From Bacteroides sp. (GTDB taxonomy: Bacteria; Bacteroidota; Bacteroidia; Bacteroidales; Bacteroidaceae), in assembly GCF_030151085.1 (NCBI RefSeq), contig NZ_JASLER010000003.1, positions 1 through 64,000 of the forward strand: 64,000 bases of DNA, given 5' to 3'. The translations under genes and the position numbers were made by a program. Below are positions 19,401 through 26,949 of this stretch, piece by piece. The first letter of the stretch is position 1. Each line of letters starts with the position of its first letter. A model generated the notes under the pieces. It ran no database searches, was not told where the DNA came from, and was given only the letters and a program-made list of their open reading frames with translations.

Positions 19401-22309
19401 CCATTGCCATACGATTCTTTATAAGGGTACTCCATACGGATAATCGTATCATTCAATTGAAGCGCACGACTCTCAATACGTTTCTGATCACAGAAAACAT
19501 CCATAAGTACGTAAGCATCTTTATAAGAAGTTCCTAAAAGGAAAGCAGCAGGATGTTGTGCATCGAACTCTTCATTTTCTTTATAATAGAAGAAATTTGT
19601 AAATGCAGCCGGACGTGTATCTTTCTTTGAGAAAAGTAAGAAACGATTGCTTGAATACTCTCCGCTATTCTCCTCACGACCCAAACTATCACGAACAGAA
19701 AGTTCTAAACTATAGTTTCCTGAAGGCAGTTTGCTCCATGCAGAGAAGTCTTGGCGCTGATTAGCAATAAAGTCTCCCTCAAGTACTACTTGCTTCGGTT
19801 CTTTTTTAGAATTCTCAATCATATCCGCAAACGAATATAGTTTGTAAGTGCCTTTAATATTCTGAGGAATACTCATTATATTATCCACACCAAAAGTAAA
19901 GAACATGCTATCTTCTTTGCATATATATTGAGGTAAATTGACATTGAACGAATAGGCTTTAGATCCTGCCAGCAGATTATAGGATGCTGTTTGTGTTTCA
20001 CCAGCTTCGTCCGTCACAACGGCTTCTACACTATACGTATAGACATTCCCAAATCTGCCTTCATTCTCAATAGGTGCATCCAAGGTCAAAGGAATGGCAA
20101 AATCACCGTTGGCATTCAGTTGTATGGTATCGGCAAGCAATGGCTTCTCCGAACCACTCCAATAACTCAGTCTAGGATTACGGCGATTCACGGTATAAGC
20201 CAGCGGTACATCTTGTACCATCATTCCATTGAAAGCTTTAACGTTTCCTTTCAATAGGACTTTGTCACCTAGCCGATACGCTTCCGAAACCGGCGTAAAG
20301 GTTATTTCGAAAGTAGGTCGTTTATATTCTTCCACTCTAAAAGAAACGGTAGATCGGGGATCGTTAGTCTGCACACTGAACATACCATTGAGACAAGCCG
20401 CCGGGAGCACAAACTCTGTGGTGAAGGAACCAAAATCATTTGTCCGTACTTTCTTAGTAGCAAGTACTTTACGATTAGTATCTAATAGTACAACTTCATA
20501 ATTAATGCCTTCCAGTACATGAGCACTGTCATTATTCTGTTTATAGGCTATACCTTTTATATAAACAGTTTGTCCCGGACGATAAAGAGAGCGGTCGGTC
20601 AGCAAAGCTATTGTCTTCCAGTCAACCTCTTTATTATCGTTATTTGGACGGTTCATATAAACAGACTGCGGCATCATCGCAGTATCCTTACCCTTACTTG
20701 CTACATAACTACTGATCCCCTTCTGCCAAGGTAGCACAGCTTTTCCACCTGCATCAGTAACAAGTTCTGCCAAAAGTTTTCGATTCTCTTCATTGTAAGA
20801 AGAATAGAAACTCACTTTTGCATCGGCAATCGGCTGTCCACTAGAAGCATCCAAGGTAGTAACTTCCATGCGTCCGTCTCCCAGATTCAGTGTCAGCACT
20901 TTGAAACGGGTAGATACCAAGAATTTATCTTCAGTAGGGGTTGTACCGACGTCCGGCACAATCTGAAGAATATATACACCTGTTTCCTGAGGTATTTTAA
21001 ACTTAAATACAGTATCCGTAGAAAGGTAAGGCACGTCCTCGGTCAACTTACCTTTGCCCGGTAACGGTTGTAAATCATAATGCGTGGAAGATAGTTTCCT
21101 TGCATATTTCTTGTAAGTATCTTTATTGATACCATGATCCATATAAGGTACTTTGTTCAAAGTAGTGGCATACAAGTTCAAGGTAAACCCGGATAAATTA
21201 CTGAAATTAATATTCATATTTACCGAATCACCAGGATAAGCACTCTCACGGGTAGTTACAACAAGTTCCGGTTGTAATATTTGCTCTCGGATATTCTTCA
21301 GTTCATTAATGCGTTTGTAGGATGGATAACGCTTTAACCCTTCATCACAAACCTTCAGCGCCTCGGCAACGCTACGCCCTTCTCCATCCGTACGCAGCCA
21401 GATTGCTTTTTTAATATACACCTCTGCACATACTTCACGATTGCCATATTCTTGAATCAAGTCATTCAGTGCCTGGATATGTGCTTTATCTATTTGTTCT
21501 TTCCGAATACGATAAGTTTGATAAGGTTCATTACCAGTACCATTCGTCACTTTCCAATCCCAATAGTCCAGCGAGCAGAGCAAAACGGCATCTTCCGAAC
21601 TTGCACGATGACGGTAGGCATTTATCATATTCTCATAAATCGTATTTATGCGTGCACATATCAAAGTATCTACATTAAAACCACTTAAATCATTGTAAGT
21701 AGAGATGGCACGACTTGCCAGCAAATGATACATATCGTGCTTGTAGAAACGACTTCCATCCTCAAGGATAATAAAAGGGATGAATTTCTCGGCAGAAGTT
21801 TCGAGTAATACAGGCGAGTCTTGTAAAGACGCATTATTATGTTCGTCTATCTTGCTCACAAACTGATTGGTACTCCACTCACGAACATCGCCGGGAGCCT
21901 CATCGACATCCAGTAAAGTTCTCGGAAGCAGAGCACGACGATTATTCTGCATCAAATCGGCATACTCGCGCGCCAACAAAGAGTGTAAAATAGCTTTGTT
22001 AACCGGATTTTTCTCCGTTAGCACCCAACGTTCCATATTCCTGAGATTGGAATAAATACTGTCTGGAGTCAGACTCTGCTGATAGGTTTCCTTACACAGA
22101 TAAGCCTTCAACATTTGTGGAGCATTTTGCTCCCGTTCGCTTTTCCGATAAATTTCATCGGTTAGCTTTATTACAGTTTGTGGCAGACTCTGCTTCTGAG
22201 CCAGTTCTACTTGTTTCCACAACTTATCATACGATTGTGCATGCACTGCCGACAATCCAAAAACAGTCAGCAACAGCAGCAAATTACAAAATCTTTGAAT
22301 TTTATTCAT
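16454..22309 (-). CDS. Giant alpha-2-macroglobulin-like protein (YfaS/MG-domain family)
   Basis: 1951 aa. Signal peptide 1-24 (MNKIQRFCNLLLLLTVFGLS, cleaved after VHA). After an N-terminal helical region come macroglobulin beta-sandwich domains; ALLTDRSLYRPGQTVYIKGI near residue 580 is the usual MG-domain signature. The A2M central domain holds PQLRTNELGEVAFSFTMPQS near 1205. A helical toroid-like domain follows (GWSWYKGMSGSQYITGYITE near 1505). Bacterial homologues are thought to trap or block proteases in the envelope. The thioester CxEQ motif is absent: the usual position reads LSLPSTDNAISWA. This resembles thioester-less forms that work by conformational change or with partner proteins. 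It lies downstream of the small-peptide operon, separated by a terminator. Confidence 0.9.
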   Translation of the reverse strand: MNKIQRFCNLLLLLTVFGLSAVHAQSYDKLWKQVELAQKQSLPQTVIKLTDEIYRKSEREQNAPQMLKAYLCKETYQQSLTPDSIYSNLRNMERWVLTEKNPVNKAILHSLLAREYADLMQNNRRALLPRTLLDVDEAPGDVREWSTNQFVSKIDEHNNASLQDSPVLLETSAEKFIPFIILEDGSRFYKHDMYHLLASRAISTYNDLSGFNVDTLICARINTIYENMINAYRHRASSEDAVLLCSLDYWDWKVTNGTGNEPYQTYRIRKEQIDKAHIQALNDLIQEYGNREVCAEVYIKKAIWLRTDGEGRSVAEALKVCDEGLKRYPSYKRINELKNIREQILQPELVVTTRESAYPGDSVNMNINFSNLSGFTLNLYATTLNKVPYMDHGINKDTYKKYARKLSSTHYDLQPLPGKGKLTEDVPYLSTDTVFKFKIPQETGVYILQIVPDVGTTPTEDKFLVSTRFKVLTLNLGDGRMEVTTLDASSGQPIADAKVSFYSSYNEENRKLLAELVTDAGGKAVLPWQKGISSYVASKGKDTAMMPQSVYMNRPNNDNKEVDWKTIALLTDRSLYRPGQTVYIKGIAYKQNNDSAHVLEGINYEVVLLDTNRKVLATKKVRTNDFGSFTTEFVLPAACLNGMFSVQTNDPRSTVSFRVEEYKRPTFEITFTPVSEAYRLGDKVLLKGNVKAFNGMMVQDVPLAYTVNRRNPRLSYWSGSEKPLLADTIQLNANGDFAIPLTLDAPIENEGRFGNVYTYSVEAVVTDEAGETQTASYNLLAGSKAYSFNVNLPQYICKEDSMFFTFGVDNIMSIPQNIKGTYKLYSFADMIENSKKEPKQVVLEGDFIANQRQDFSAWSKLPSGNYSLELSVRDSLGREENSGEYSSNRFLLFSKKDTRPAAFTNFFYYKENEEFDAQHPAAFLLGTSYKDAYVLMDVFCDQKRIESRALQLNDTIIRMEYPYKESYGNGVSILFNFVKGGEMYSQQIYLKKRQPERTLDMKWEVFRDRLHPGQEEEWKLVIKTPQGMPAAAEMLATMYDASLDKIFKRNQLLRVFYPDNLYSVYRNASYFNNSYFSIYFPLKAWRVPKWRYDYFYSPYGKVENLSQIVEDGTRIEATVMSYRSDTKSTTGGLKIRGAANMAAKAGAVQEEAEDNLVTDVVFESEKIPVGRETLQSVPGLRTNFAETAFFYPQLRTNELGEVAFSFTMPQSLTRWNFCGYSHTKNMMTGMLDATAVTAKEFMLTPNMPRFVRVGDETQIAATISNLSGKAVKGTATFTLFDPMTEKIISSQRQKFSVEAGRTTAVNFHFETTDRYDLLGVRMVADGGTFSDGEQHLLPILSNKDFITETLAMPIRGEETRTFSLDSLFNHNARTATERRLTVEFTGNPAWYAVQALPVLSLPSTDNAISWATAYYANSLAGYIANSQPSIKAVFDSWKLAGGTKNTFLSQLENNQDVKNILLDESPWLLEATTEAEQQARIATLFDVNQMNGRNLSAFTKLKELQGEDGGWSWYKGMSGSQYITGYITELLVRLPLMTKEQLPSEVVAMKQKAFDFLHKQALEEYRMIRKAEKDGAKITTISDATMNYLYLVALGNEKVPAANEAAYRYFLSMVSRNLENGTMVCKAQSAIILLKAGRTSQANEFVASIKEHLVQTNEMGAHFAFYANPYAWGMLPIPAHVEVMEALLMAGGNETLVEEMKLWLLKQKQTTSWDSPIATADAVYALLCQGSDLLDNRGDVRITLGNKVMETLSPAKTAVPGLGYIKETFTQGSPELKAKSITVEKRDAGIAWGAVYAQYLSPISDVKQQGGELNIEKKLYIERIAADGKKSLQPIADATQLSVGDKVVSRLTISLDRAMDFIQLKDQRGACFEPVGALSGYRWNNGFGYFVEVEDAATNFFFDHLGKGVYVLEHSYRIARGGTYEAGLATIQCAYAPEYASHSTGGTVVIK

Positions 22310-22382
22310 GATTATTCGTTTCTTAGTCTTTGTATTAATAACAAAGAAAACGAATAATGTTTAAACAATCGCAGTTTTGGGC

Positions 22383-22424
22383 AAAAAAAATAGAGGATTA
22401 TGCTTTGAAAGCATATCCTCTATT
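22383..22424 (-). terminator. Rho-independent terminator of the small-peptide operon
   Basis: Read on the minus strand, a roughly 17-bp stem with one bulged base (AATAGAGGATATGCTTT, 22424-22408, pairing with 22406-22389) is followed by eight U residues (22390-22383). It ends the transcript of the three peptides before the alpha-2-macroglobulin-like gene. Confidence 0.85.
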
Positions 22425-22444
22425 CTAAAATTAAGTTAGTGTGC

Positions 22445-22540
22445 TCACATTTGGAGACTATAGTATTTCATTGCCTCCATCCAGTTCTTACCCGCTTTGG
22501 TAAGAATCGTTTTAAACGAATTCACAATCTTCTTTTTCAT
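22445..22540 (-). CDS. Small cationic peptide, 31 aa (third of three)
   Basis: Starts MKKKIVNSFKTILTKAG and ends YYSLQM, TGA stop. Net charge is about +6, with no Cys and no signal-peptide core. I5, V6, F9, I12, L13 and A16 would line one face of a helix. It is paralogous to the 30-aa peptide at 22574-22666: both begin MKKKI and share the pattern of an IL pair at 12-13 and a G-[KR]-N at 17-19. Both are preceded by nearly the same 25-base leader (GGTATTAGTTTAATTTTT, AAGGTT, ATG), showing tandem gene duplication. The SD-like AAGG is only 2 bases from ATG. Function unknown; a membrane-active, leaderless-bacteriocin-like or signalling peptide is possible. Coding status is inferred from the duplicated frame. 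Confidence 0.6.
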   Translation of the reverse strand: MKKKIVNSFKTILTKAGKNWMEAMKYYSLQM

Positions 22541-22573
22541 AACCTTAAAAATTAAACTAATACCTTGTGTACT

Positions 22574-22666
22574 TTACTTCTTCAGGGTATAACCCATTGA
22601 TAATGCTTCATTCCTACCTACCTCAGCAAGAATGCTTCTCAAAGTCTTCATTATCTTCTTCTTCAT
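22574..22666 (-). CDS. Small cationic peptide, 30 aa (second of three)
   Basis: Starts MKKKIMKTLRSILAEVGRNE and ends GYTLKK, TAA stop. Net charge is about +6; hydrophobics I5, M6, L9, I12, L13 and V16 are spaced as in an amphipathic helix. Relative to its 31-aa neighbour the changes are mostly conservative (K/R, S/T, F/L, A/V), the mark of selection on protein rather than on DNA. The leader sequence is duplicated as described for the neighbour. No known family is recognised. Confidence 0.6.
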   Translation of the reverse strand: MKKKIMKTLRSILAEVGRNEALSMGYTLKK

Positions 22667-22734
22667 AACCTTAAAAAAATTAAACTAATACCTGAAAATC
22701 AAAATTCAATACTTAACTAAACGGGGATGCATGC

Positions 22735-22809
22735 TTAGAGCATTACATAACCCCAAATGTTCTTATCGGCTCCACCGATGTGACTAAATAAATTCTTTAA
22801 CATTTTCAT
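22735..22809 (-). CDS. Small peptide, 24 aa (first of three, strong RBS)
   Basis: Starts MKMLKNLFSHIGGADKNIWG and ends YVML, TAA stop. It has a perfect Shine-Dalgarno AGGAGG (22818-22823) 8 bases before ATG, which is rare in Bacteroides and strongly suggests translation. The upstream sequence holds an imperfect copy of the initiation region (AGGATAACAAAAT twice), the distal copy having ATT in place of ATG. Net charge is about +2; a Gly-Gly occurs at residues 12-13. It is more distant from the other two but shares the MK start and a G-x-x-K-N stretch. Function unknown. Confidence 0.65.
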   Translation of the reverse strand: MKMLKNLFSHIGGADKNIWGYVML

Positions 22810-22886
22810 TTTGTTATCCTCCTAAAATCAATTTTGTTATCCTTAAAATCCAATCTTTTATCTTATCATTCCTATGTTTTACAACA

Positions 22887-22894
22887 CAAAATTA
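22887..22894 (-). promoter_or_regulatory. -7 box of the small-peptide operon
   Basis: On the minus strand, TAATTTTG is a perfect TAnnTTTG. A CTTG lies 19 bases upstream as a -33 element (3 of 4 to TTTG). The predicted transcript start, near 22881, precedes the first peptide by about 70 bases. Confidence 0.65.
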
Positions 22895-22930
22895 GAGCCT
22901 TTGTTCAGAAACGCAAGCATAAACCCAAGG

Positions 22931-22969
22931 AAAACATGTTTTAAAACACATTTTCTTGACTTAGGTCAA
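22931..22969. promoter_or_regulatory. Two dyads upstream of the small-peptide promoter, one FNR/Crp-like
   Basis: TTGACTTAGGTCAA (22956-22969) is a perfect 5-4-5 dyad one base per half-site away from the FNR consensus TTGATnnnnATCAA. AAAACATGTTTT (22931-22942) is a perfect 12-bp palindrome. They centre about 81 and 55 bp upstream of the predicted transcript start. Binding is inferred; the bases between 22970 and 23058 show nothing else. Confidence 0.4.
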
Positions 22970-23058
22970 TTAGTATCCATTTATTGCAATGTTTTTGACA
23001 TACTATGGCGGGATAGCGGGGTCTTTTCGGTAGACAAAAGGCAAGCTGTCATAAACAA

Positions 23059-23092
23059 AATAGGCAGGATACCCTAAAGCATCCTGCCTATT
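23059..23092 (-). terminator. Terminator of pepD
   Basis: A 12-bp perfect stem (23059-23070 with 23081-23092, AATAGGCAGGAT) and a 10-base loop lie 24 bp after the pepD stop, followed on the minus strand by TTTTGTTTAT. Confidence 0.8.
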
Positions 23093-23115
23093 CTTATTTA
23101 TATATTATATATCAA

Positions 23116-24573
23116 TTACTTTTCCGGAGTCTGTTCCAATGTAGCTACCAAGAAGTCATAGAATTTAGGTACGGTAGAAATCAAAACACGTTCGTCGGGT
23201 GAGTGGGGAGAACGCAATGTCGGACCAAATGAAATCATATCAAGCCCCGGGCAATTGGCACCGATAATACCACACTCCAAACCGGCATGGATAACTTTCA
23301 CAGCAGGTTCTACACCGAATTGTTGTTTATAGGACTGCTTCATGGCATGCAGAATCGGTGAATCAACGTTAGGTTGCCAACCGGAATAAGCGCCACTCAA
23401 TTCCACCTTCATACCTGCCATAGCAAAACATGCACTCAAGCTGTCTGCCAAAAAGTCCTTCATGGTGTCGCAAGAACTACGAGCCAGAATATGAATCGCA
23501 GCTTTACCACCAATAATAGTCACAATTGCCAGATTGGAGGAAGTCTCCACTGTATCGGGTACAGTAGGTATCATACGCATTACGCCATTTTGACAAGCCA
23601 CCAAGACATTAATCAAATTATCCTGGATTTCTGTCGGAACTACTGAGGCAGGAACTACTACATCTTCCATTTTCAATGTTATATCGCTTTCAATGGAAGC
23701 ATATTCGGCATTGAGTTGAGCTTCATATTCCTTAATATAGTCTTCCAATCCATCCATATCTTCAGGATTGAACACCAATACGGCATGTGCTTCACGCGGA
23801 ATGGCATTACGCATATTTCCACCTTCAAAACTTGCCAGTTGTGAATCGAACTCAATCAATAAATCGTGCACGATACGCGCCAGCAACTTGTTGGCATTGC
23901 CACGTCCCTGATTGATTTCCAAACCGGAGTGACCGCCACGCAAACCTTTCAAGGTTATTTTGCGAGCAACGAAACCATCAACCGGTTCTTCTTCCTTATA
24001 CTCTAATGTAGCTGAGATGTCAATGCCACCTGCACAACCGATATAAAGTTCACCTTCATCCTCAGAGTCAAGGTTCAGCAGGATTTCACCCTTCATAGTT
24101 CCGGGTTTCAATCCGAATGCACCGTACATACCTGTTTCTTCGTCTTTGGTAATCAATGCTTCCAGTGGACCATGCTTCAAATTCTTGTCTTCAAGAACAG
24201 CCATAATAGCAGCTACCCCCAAACCGTTATCTGCACCCAGAGTAGTACCTTTTGCTTTCACCCAATCGCCATCAATATAAGTTTGGATAGGATCTTTTGC
24301 AAAATCGTGGACGGTATCGTTATTCTTTTGAGGCACCATATCCATGTGTGCCTGAAGGATTACGCCTTTACGGTTTTCCATACCCGGAGTGGCAGGTTTA
24401 CGGATAATCACATTGCCTATTTCGTCGACAAATGATTCCAAACCCAACCCCTTACCGAAATTAACCAAAAACTCGGTAATCTTTTCCATGTGTCCTGACG
24501 GACGGGGTATTTGGGTCAATGAATAGAAATGCTTCCACACATTCTGTGGAGTTAAATTTAAGATTGTACTCAT
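23116..24573 (-). CDS. pepD: Cytosolic aminoacyl-histidine dipeptidase (M20 family)
   Basis: 485 aa, the normal PepD length. M20 zinc-site motifs are present: AHMDMVPQ (His/Asp near residue 80), LGADNGLG (Asp near 119) and the Glu pair in TKDEETGMYG (about 149). A dimerisation domain with GLRGGHSGLEINQGRGNANK follows, and the late zinc-ligand His is in FGPTLRSPHSPDE. No signal peptide. It cleaves dipeptides such as carnosine and other Xaa-His substrates, releasing free amino acids. Monocistronic: it has its own -7 box and its own terminator. Confidence 0.95.
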   Translation of the reverse strand: MSTILNLTPQNVWKHFYSLTQIPRPSGHMEKITEFLVNFGKGLGLESFVDEIGNVIIRKPATPGMENRKGVILQAHMDMVPQKNNDTVHDFAKDPIQTYIDGDWVKAKGTTLGADNGLGVAAIMAVLEDKNLKHGPLEALITKDEETGMYGAFGLKPGTMKGEILLNLDSEDEGELYIGCAGGIDISATLEYKEEEPVDGFVARKITLKGLRGGHSGLEINQGRGNANKLLARIVHDLLIEFDSQLASFEGGNMRNAIPREAHAVLVFNPEDMDGLEDYIKEYEAQLNAEYASIESDITLKMEDVVVPASVVPTEIQDNLINVLVACQNGVMRMIPTVPDTVETSSNLAIVTIIGGKAAIHILARSSCDTMKDFLADSLSACFAMAGMKVELSGAYSGWQPNVDSPILHAMKQSYKQQFGVEPAVKVIHAGLECGIIGANCPGLDMISFGPTLRSPHSPDERVLISTVPKFYDFLVATLEQTPEK

Positions 24574-24595
24574 AGTTCTAAAAAGTTAGTTTTCG

Positions 24596-24603
24596 CAAAT
24601 ATA
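24596..24603 (-). promoter_or_regulatory. -7 box of pepD
   Basis: TATATTTG on the minus strand is a perfect TAnnTTTG, 22 bases before the pepD ATG. No clear -33 TTTG is seen. Confidence 0.6.
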
Positions 24604-24784
24604 CTTGTTTATTCAGAGAACTCACAATAAATAACCCTTTTTCATCGGAAAAATGATATTGACGAAGCAAAGTTTTTTTTGAGCGTGGAATGATTATGAA
24701 GATTCTATAAAATGAAGTGCTTTATAAAAGAATCTTCTACTATATATTTCAAAAATAATAAACACAAATAGGCCCCAACTATTT

Positions 24785-24863
24785 TTTAGTAAAAATCAGG
24801 TGGATTTTTACTAAATTTCCGGATGATTTTTACTAAATCTTCACCCAATTTTTAGTAAAAATC
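24785..24863. repeat. Four copies of a 13-mer forming two A/T-rich hairpins
   Basis: TTTAGTAAAAATC occurs exactly four times: forward at 24785-24797, reversed at 24803-24815 and 24825-24837, forward at 24851-24863. Copies 1-2 and 3-4 can each fold into a perfect 13-bp stem. They lie in the 375-bp gap between the YbhN-like gene's stop and the pepD promoter. The rest of that gap shows nothing recognisable. Possible roles: terminator pair for the YbhN-like gene or a protein-binding array. Confidence 0.8.
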
Positions 24864-24948
24864 TACAGCCCATCTTAGAAGGTATTCTGACGGGGGTTTT
24901 AAAAAGGAAGTAAGAAATAATATTTATTTACAAAGAAAAAGATGACAG

Positions 24949-25935
24949 TTATCCCCTCTTCCTGTTAACTAGTGAGAGATGCAACCACCCATAGATTCCA
25001 AGCACTATGACCAGCAACGTCTGTATGCCATGCACTATCAACGCAAAGACACCTGCATCGGTTGCATTTACTCCGTAAAGCATCATCATTGTAATTACGG
25101 CAAAATGCCAAGGTCCCGCTCCATTGGGAGTAGGAACAATCACGGCAAATGTTCCACCTACAAACATCACCAGCCCTGCCAGAAAGCTAAGATGTGCCGT
25201 AAACTCGAAACAATAGAAAGTTAGATAGAAATGATAGAAGTAGCAAATCCAAATCATCACTGTATAAAGTACGAACAGTGGAACATTCTTCACATTCCTA
25301 AGAGACATAACTCCCTCCCATACATTTAGCGCAATGCCTTTCACTTTTTCGAAGAAGGAAAGCATACGTAGAAGATAGTACATCAGTATCAACACCCCGA
25401 TCACTGAGAACAAAGAAACATAAAACCAAGGAGACGAAAATAAATGCACCAGTGATGGAATCTTGGTTCCCGTTTCTTCAAAGAAACGAAGAAATACAGG
25501 CATTTGCACCAAGAAAGTAAGTCCGGTTATCAGAAGGATACAAAGCGTATCTACCAGACGTTCCGTCACAACCGTACCAAGTGATTTGGCAAAAGAAACA
25601 TTATCGTATTTGGAAAGTACCCCGCAACGGGAAACTTCGCCCACACGTGGCAGAATAAGATTGGTAGCATAAGATACAAATATCGCATCCACACAGTCGC
25701 TCGTTTTAGGATGAGCATCAAGAGGCTCCAACGTCTGCTTCCATCGCCATCCGCGAAACACATGACTCATTACACCAAACAGTAGCGAAAACAGCATCCA
25801 CCACCAATTTGTACCATGTAGAAGGACTTCCTTTGCCCGGGAAAAATCAAAATCACGATACACCCAATAGAGGATAAAGCTACCCAAAAGAATAGGTAAG
25901 ACTATCTTTAATGTCTTTTTTAGCAGTTTATTCAT
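24949..25935 (-). CDS. YbhN/AglD-like integral membrane protein (lysylphosphatidylglycerol synthase TM family)
   Basis: 328 aa with about eight hydrophobic helices. Family motifs: FGVMSHVFRGWRWKQTLEP (about 54-72), YATNLILPRVGEVSRCGVLSK (about 90-110), VGGTFAVIVPTPNGAGPWHF near 265. The soluble aminoacyl-transferase domain of true MprF is absent, so this is the membrane half only; such proteins have been linked to glycan or lipid flipping, which is not shown here. It diverges from ksgA with 131 bp between the two starts. Confidence 0.87.
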   Translation of the reverse strand: MNKLLKKTLKIVLPILLGSFILYWVYRDFDFSRAKEVLLHGTNWWWMLFSLLFGVMSHVFRGWRWKQTLEPLDAHPKTSDCVDAIFVSYATNLILPRVGEVSRCGVLSKYDNVSFAKSLGTVVTERLVDTLCILLITGLTFLVQMPVFLRFFEETGTKIPSLVHLFSSPWFYVSLFSVIGVLILMYYLLRMLSFFEKVKGIALNVWEGVMSLRNVKNVPLFVLYTVMIWICYFYHFYLTFYCFEFTAHLSFLAGLVMFVGGTFAVIVPTPNGAGPWHFAVITMMMLYGVNATDAGVFALIVHGIQTLLVIVLGIYGWLHLSLVNRKRG

Positions 25936-25988
25936 GCTGTCTTTCTAAATTCTTCAATCTTCATTCTTCATTCTTCGTCGAAAAGAAC

Positions 25989-25996
25989 TACCTTTG
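25989..25996 (+). promoter_or_regulatory. -7 box of ksgA
   Basis: TACCTTTG is a perfect TAnnTTTG about 70 bases before the ksgA start. No -33 TTTG is obvious. Confidence 0.5.
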
Positions 25997-26066
25997 CTCC
26001 GTGAAGACAAGGAGCATCATTCAGCAACCTGCATTCACGCTGCAAAAGTAACGATTTAGTTGATAA

Positions 26067-26888
26067 ATGAGATTAGTTAAACCCAAAAAGTTTCTCGGCC
26101 AACATTTCCTGAAAGACCTGAAAGTGGCGCAGGATATTGCCGACACAGTGGATGCGTGTCCCGAACTTCCCATATTGGAAGTTGGTCCGGGTATGGGCGT
26201 ATTAACCCAGTTTCTGGTAAAGAAAGAGCGTCCGGTCAAAGTTGTGGAGGTAGACTTTGAGTCCGTTGCCTATCTGAGGGAAGCCTATCCACAGTTAGAG
26301 GAAAACATTATTGAAGACGACTTCCTCAAAATGAACTTACAACGGTTATTCGACGGGAAACCTTTTGTTCTGACAGGGAACTATCCTTATAATATATCCA
26401 GCCAAATATTCTTCAAAATGCTCGAAAACAAAGATATTATACCTTGTTGTACGGGCATGATACAGAAAGAGGTAGCCGAACGCATCGCTGCTGGTCCCGG
26501 TAGTAAGACATACGGTATTTTAAGTGTGTTGATCCAGGCATGGTACAAAGTAGAATATTTGTTTACCGTCAGCGAACATGTATTCAATCCGCCTCCCAAA
26601 GTAAAAAGTGCTGTTATACGAATGACACGCAACAATACGCAAGAGTTAGGCTGCGACGAAAAGCTGTTTAAGCAAGTAGTGAAAACCACTTTTAACCAAC
26701 GACGCAAGCAGCTGAGAAATTCCATAAAACCGATACTCGGCAAAGACTGCCCGCTGACAGAAGACATCCTGTTCAACAAGCGTCCCGAACAGTTATCGGT
26801 TCAAGAATTTATCAATCTGACCAATCAAGTGGAAGAAGCACTGAAAAGCCTCACACCCACCCCCTCTCCGAAAGAGAGTGGAGAATGA
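26067..26888 (+). CDS. ksgA: 16S rRNA dimethyladenosine transferase RsmA/KsgA
   Basis: 273 aa. It dimethylates two adjacent adenines near the 3' end of 16S rRNA, using S-adenosylmethionine, late in small-subunit assembly. Motifs: FLGQHFLKD (about 8-16), motif I EVGPGMGVLTQFL (about 36-48), the acidic SAM contact VEVDFES, and catalytic motif IV NYPYNISSQIFFK (about 109-121). The C-terminal tail SLTPTPSPKESGE is encoded by a GC-rich run with a small inverted repeat, unlike the rest of the protein. mgtE starts 61 bp downstream on the same strand, so the two may be co-transcribed. Confidence 0.96.
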   Translation: MRLVKPKKFLGQHFLKDLKVAQDIADTVDACPELPILEVGPGMGVLTQFLVKKERPVKVVEVDFESVAYLREAYPQLEENIIEDDFLKMNLQRLFDGKPFVLTGNYPYNISSQIFFKMLENKDIIPCCTGMIQKEVAERIAAGPGSKTYGILSVLIQAWYKVEYLFTVSEHVFNPPPKVKSAVIRMTRNNTQELGCDEKLFKQVVKTTFNQRRKQLRNSIKPILGKDCPLTEDILFNKRPEQLSVQEFINLTNQVEEALKSLTPTPSPKESGE

Positions 26889-26949
26889 TAGTCCCCTTGA
26901 TCTATTCTTATAATTAATGTATTGACAATAGGCTTTAACAACTCATCTT

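Noticed and set aside
24949..25935. Full MprF lysylphosphatidylglycerol synthase
   Set aside because: Only the membrane domain is present; the catalytic aminoacyl-transferase domain is missing.
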